Positions 12,975 through 15,095 of a DNA stretch of 15,095 bases are shown one piece after another. Origin of the DNA: Alphaproteobacteria bacterium (GTDB taxonomy: Bacteria > Pseudomonadota > Alphaproteobacteria > Micropepsales > Micropepsaceae). The position numbers and the translations under genes are program-made. Location: NCBI GenBank assembly GCA_015654715.1, contig JAATGK010000457.1, positions 1-15,095 of the forward strand, in the 5' to 3' direction. The first letter of the stretch is position 1. Each line of letters opens with the position of its first letter. A model generated the notes under the pieces. It was not told the DNA's origin and searched no databases. It saw only the letters and a list, made by a program, of their open reading frames with translations.

Positions 12975-14873
12975 ATGGCTGATCATGTACAATTGATGGA
13001 GCTGGCAAGGCGCGAGGTCGCTGCCGGTGATGATCCGGTGGCCTTGGCGGCCATCGAAGACGACTACGAGAGAATCTGCGATACCACGCCGGACTTTCTT
13101 CTCCAGCGCAATCATTTCCGCGTCTGCCATGCCTCGGCAATGCGCCACCGCAAGCCGCGCCTGCTGTACGGCCGAGACCGTTGTGCCGCCGGCAATTTCC
13201 ACACAGCGCCGCTGCTCGAATGCGCCGACGTCGTGTTTCTCTCGCTCTACGGCGAACCGACCACGGCGAGCGACCATCTGTCCTTGGTGCCGTCCGAGCA
13301 AACCATCGACGACATCGTGGCGCGTCTGCCGGCCGGCTTTATGCCCGATCTCTATTTCGACTATCAGGTCTGCATGGCGACGGTGCATCCGCGCGGCATG
13401 GAAATGGCGCCGTTTCCGACCTTCGGCAGCCTGTGCCATCATTTCTATGCCTTGCGCTGTGAAGCGTTGACGCGCCTGTTCGATTTTGTGCTGCCGCTGT
13501 CGTCGCCCTTCGCCCGGTTGATGGGGCAAGCCGTCGATCCCGCCAAGCTCATCAATCTGCCGTTCGGCCTGTCATGGGGCTCGTTCGACCACGTGCTTTA
13601 TGGCGATCCCAACGCGCCGCGCGACATCGACGTTCTGCTTAGTTTCGGCGACCTGAGCTTCAAGTCCGGTTCCTTGCGCAACTCCGGCGACCTGATCAAC
13701 GCCGCTTACGGGCCATACCGGCGGCGCTGCGTTGCACTGTTCGAACAGGCCAAGGCCAAGCTCGGAGACCGCTACAACTTCGTGTTCGCCACCGGCCTGC
13801 CGCAGCGCGAATACCACGATCTCATCCGGCGCAGCCGCATTTCGCTCAATGCCGTCGGTGTCCACGGCCCTTACAATTACCGCACTTGCGAGATGCTCAA
13901 TCTCGGCACCGTACTGATGCAATACGAACCGTCCTTCGTCACCGGCCCGCAGGGAATGGCGGACTATCTTACGCCCGGCGAAAGTTATGTGCCGTTCGAC
14001 GACCGTGATTTCCTGCCCAAGTTGGAAGCGCTTCTGGCCGACGACGTCCGCGCGCGCGCCATTGCCCGCCACGGTCAGGAGGAGATGAAGCGGCGCTACG
14101 ATCTGCGCCGCCTCTATCGCGAGTTTCTGGATATCGCGCTGGCTATTCCGCGGCAGGCGTGGCTGTCCCGCCGCCCGTCCGCAGCGCAAGCGGCGCTGGA
14201 CCGGGTCAACGCCTATCTGCGCGACAATCGCCGCGTGGTGTGGGCGTCCGCCAACAACGATGCCGTGAGTGCCCTCGAGACACAAGCGCTGGCCGCGCTT
14301 GATCTCGGCGACGCCGTGGCGGTCAGCGGCATCCATCCCGCGGCTTTCCTGATGCCGCTATACAAGGCGCTGCGGCCGTCGCTGCAGCCCGGCGTTCTGG
14401 AAGGTATCGTCGGACCGGGAGCTTTGGACCTGCGCCAGGATGCGCTCGAATTTTACGACAGGGCGCTGGCCGCCATTCCCGATCCGCCCGTTGTCGATCG
14501 TTTCAACCATCTGGTCTTGTCGGCGGAAGAAGGCCGTATCGTGGTGGCGGACGTATTGGCCTTGATGGACATCCTGGAGTCGTCGCCGCCCCGTCTCGAT
14601 CACGACGATATCGTGCGGATCGTCTCGGCGATTCCGCGCGAGAACGACACGGCATTGGCGCAACAAGGCGACGTCGCCATCCGCAACATCGGCGATCTGA
14701 TGGCCGGCGGGGACGCGGCCCGGCGTAGCGCCGTGGCGATCGATTTCATGCGCTTCTGGCTGTGTCTGCTGCTCGCCAAGACCGACGAGGCCAAAGCCAT
14801 CCTGGCCGGTTATCCGCTGGTCGAAGAGACCGTTCCGGCCGGTGCGCAAACGGCCCTTCTCAACGTCGCCTGA
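12975..14873 (+). CDS. CgeB-like glycosyltransferase with long C-terminal extension
   Basis: This 632-aa cytoplasmic protein has no signal peptide. The middle part (about 215-385) matches the CgeB / Glyco_trans_1_2 kind of GT-B sugar transferase: D-I-D-V-L-L-S-F-G, S-R-I-S-L-N-A-V-G-V-H-G-P-Y-N-Y-R-T-C-E-M-L-N-L-G (287-311) with the conserved Glu306 for nucleotide-sugar binding, then G-M-A-D-Y-L-T-P-G-E-S-Y-V-P-F-D. The preceding 200 residues would form the acceptor-side Rossmann half. Residues about 390-632 are mostly helical and match nothing I know. The sugar and acceptor are unknown; CgeB proteins modify surface or spore glycans. A very strong ribosome-binding site sits in a hairpin just before the ATG. 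It lies 51 nt after gene 3B in the same direction, so co-transcription with the module is possible, but copy A has no such gene. Confidence 0.8.
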   Translation: MADHVQLMELARREVAAGDDPVALAAIEDDYERICDTTPDFLLQRNHFRVCHASAMRHRKPRLLYGRDRCAAGNFHTAPLLECADVVFLSLYGEPTTASDHLSLVPSEQTIDDIVARLPAGFMPDLYFDYQVCMATVHPRGMEMAPFPTFGSLCHHFYALRCEALTRLFDFVLPLSSPFARLMGQAVDPAKLINLPFGLSWGSFDHVLYGDPNAPRDIDVLLSFGDLSFKSGSLRNSGDLINAAYGPYRRRCVALFEQAKAKLGDRYNFVFATGLPQREYHDLIRRSRISLNAVGVHGPYNYRTCEMLNLGTVLMQYEPSFVTGPQGMADYLTPGESYVPFDDRDFLPKLEALLADDVRARAIARHGQEEMKRRYDLRRLYREFLDIALAIPRQAWLSRRPSAAQAALDRVNAYLRDNRRVVWASANNDAVSALETQALAALDLGDAVAVSGIHPAAFLMPLYKALRPSLQPGVLEGIVGPGALDLRQDALEFYDRALAAIPDPPVVDRFNHLVLSAEEGRIVVADVLALMDILESSPPRLDHDDIVRIVSAIPRENDTALAQQGDVAIRNIGDLMAGGDAARRSAVAIDFMRFWLCLLLAKTDEAKAILAGYPLVEETVPAGAQTALLNVA

Positions 14874-14891
14874 GAGAACTATTCGTCCCCC

Positions 14892-14940
14892 AAAAGCGAA
14901 ACGGCGCAGGGATTGCTCCCTACGCCGCTCGTTGCTTTTT
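14892..14940 (+). terminator. Rho-independent terminator of the glycosyltransferase gene
   Basis: The stem is CGGCG-c-AGGGA (14902-14912) with TCCCT-a-CGCCG (14917-14927) around a TTGC loop, and has one mismatch. It is extended by AAAAGC (14892-14897) against GCTTTT, and ends in TTTTT (14936-14940), 18 nt after the stop codon. The A-run on the left side means it could also end the minus-strand cold-shock transcript. Confidence 0.8.
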
Positions 14941-15010
14941 GATGGTCGCACAGTCTTACGGAAAACCGCGTCGCACTTTTCCGGGCTGTCGCTCCCGCAA
15001 GTTCTTCGGC

Positions 15011-15095
15011 TCAGACGAGCTTCAGATTGACCGCCTTGGGGCCGCGCTTGTCGGCTTCGACTTCGAAGCTGACCTTCTGGCCCTCGTTGAGACCG
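15011..15095 (-). CDS. Cold-shock protein, C-terminal end (5' part beyond window)
   Basis: The last 27 codons of a CspA-family gene are seen on the minus strand: G-L-N-E-G-Q-K-V-S-F-E-V-E-A-D-K-R-G-P-K-A then V-N-L-K-L-V and a TGA at 15013-15011. Cold-shock proteins are about 70-aa OB-fold RNA/DNA chaperones that melt structured RNA. The RNP motifs lie in the missing N-terminal part, so they cannot be checked. A short remnant of the same gene type lies at 10776-10810, between the duplicated modules. It converges on the glycosyltransferase gene. Confidence 0.92.
   Translation of the reverse strand, partial: GLNEGQKVSFEVEADKRGPKAVNLKLV

Overview
The window is GC-rich, densely coding DNA, most likely from an alphaproteobacterium. 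The reasons are the GlnD and TrpS sequence style, a CspA-type cold-shock protein ending in the usual K-A-V-N-L-K-L-V tail, and PAS proteins that resemble the sensory half of alphaproteobacterial DivL-like kinases. A soil or plant-litter lineage is a guess from the glucuronoyl-esterase-like enzyme. I cannot name the species. No tRNA, rRNA, CRISPR array, transposase or integrase was seen.

Left half (1-8384), mostly minus strand. It holds a SDH/ClpP-fold serine-protease-like gene cut by the window edge, trpS (broken by an apparent one-base deletion), a plus-strand Fic AMP-transferase gene with an array of inverted half-sites before it, a secreted CE15-like esterase, glnD (PII uridylyltransferase) and cutA. 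glnD and trpS are core genes. The Fic and CE15 genes sit between them, where many alphaproteobacteria carry murJ, so this interval looks like an accessory replacement.

Right half (8622-12923), plus strand. A three-gene module occurs twice in tandem: (1) a membrane-anchored PAS protein of 341 aa with no kinase domain; (2) a flavodoxin-fold NAD(P)H-quinone-reductase-like protein of 210-217 aa, whose start codon overlaps the stop of gene 1; (3) a small membrane or exported protein of unknown function (125 and 78 aa), whose first 25 nt overlap the end of gene 2. The two copies have diverged clearly, but a 46-nt block across the gene 2/gene 3 overlap is identical. Gene 1 of the second copy carries a one-base frameshift. 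Restoring one C gives exactly the length of the first copy. Between the copies lies a short decayed fragment of a cold-shock gene. An apparently intact cold-shock gene end lies after the second copy, which suggests the ancestral unit included it.

Far right (12958-15095). A 632-aa CgeB-like glycosyltransferase follows the second module by 51 nt, with its Shine-Dalgarno sequence inside a small hairpin. It ends in a strong hairpin terminator, followed by the 3' end of a minus-strand cold-shock gene that runs off the window. The strongest candidate for something undescribed is the duplicated PAS/flavodoxin/small-protein module. Its translational coupling suggests one redox-linked sensing unit, but no function has been shown.
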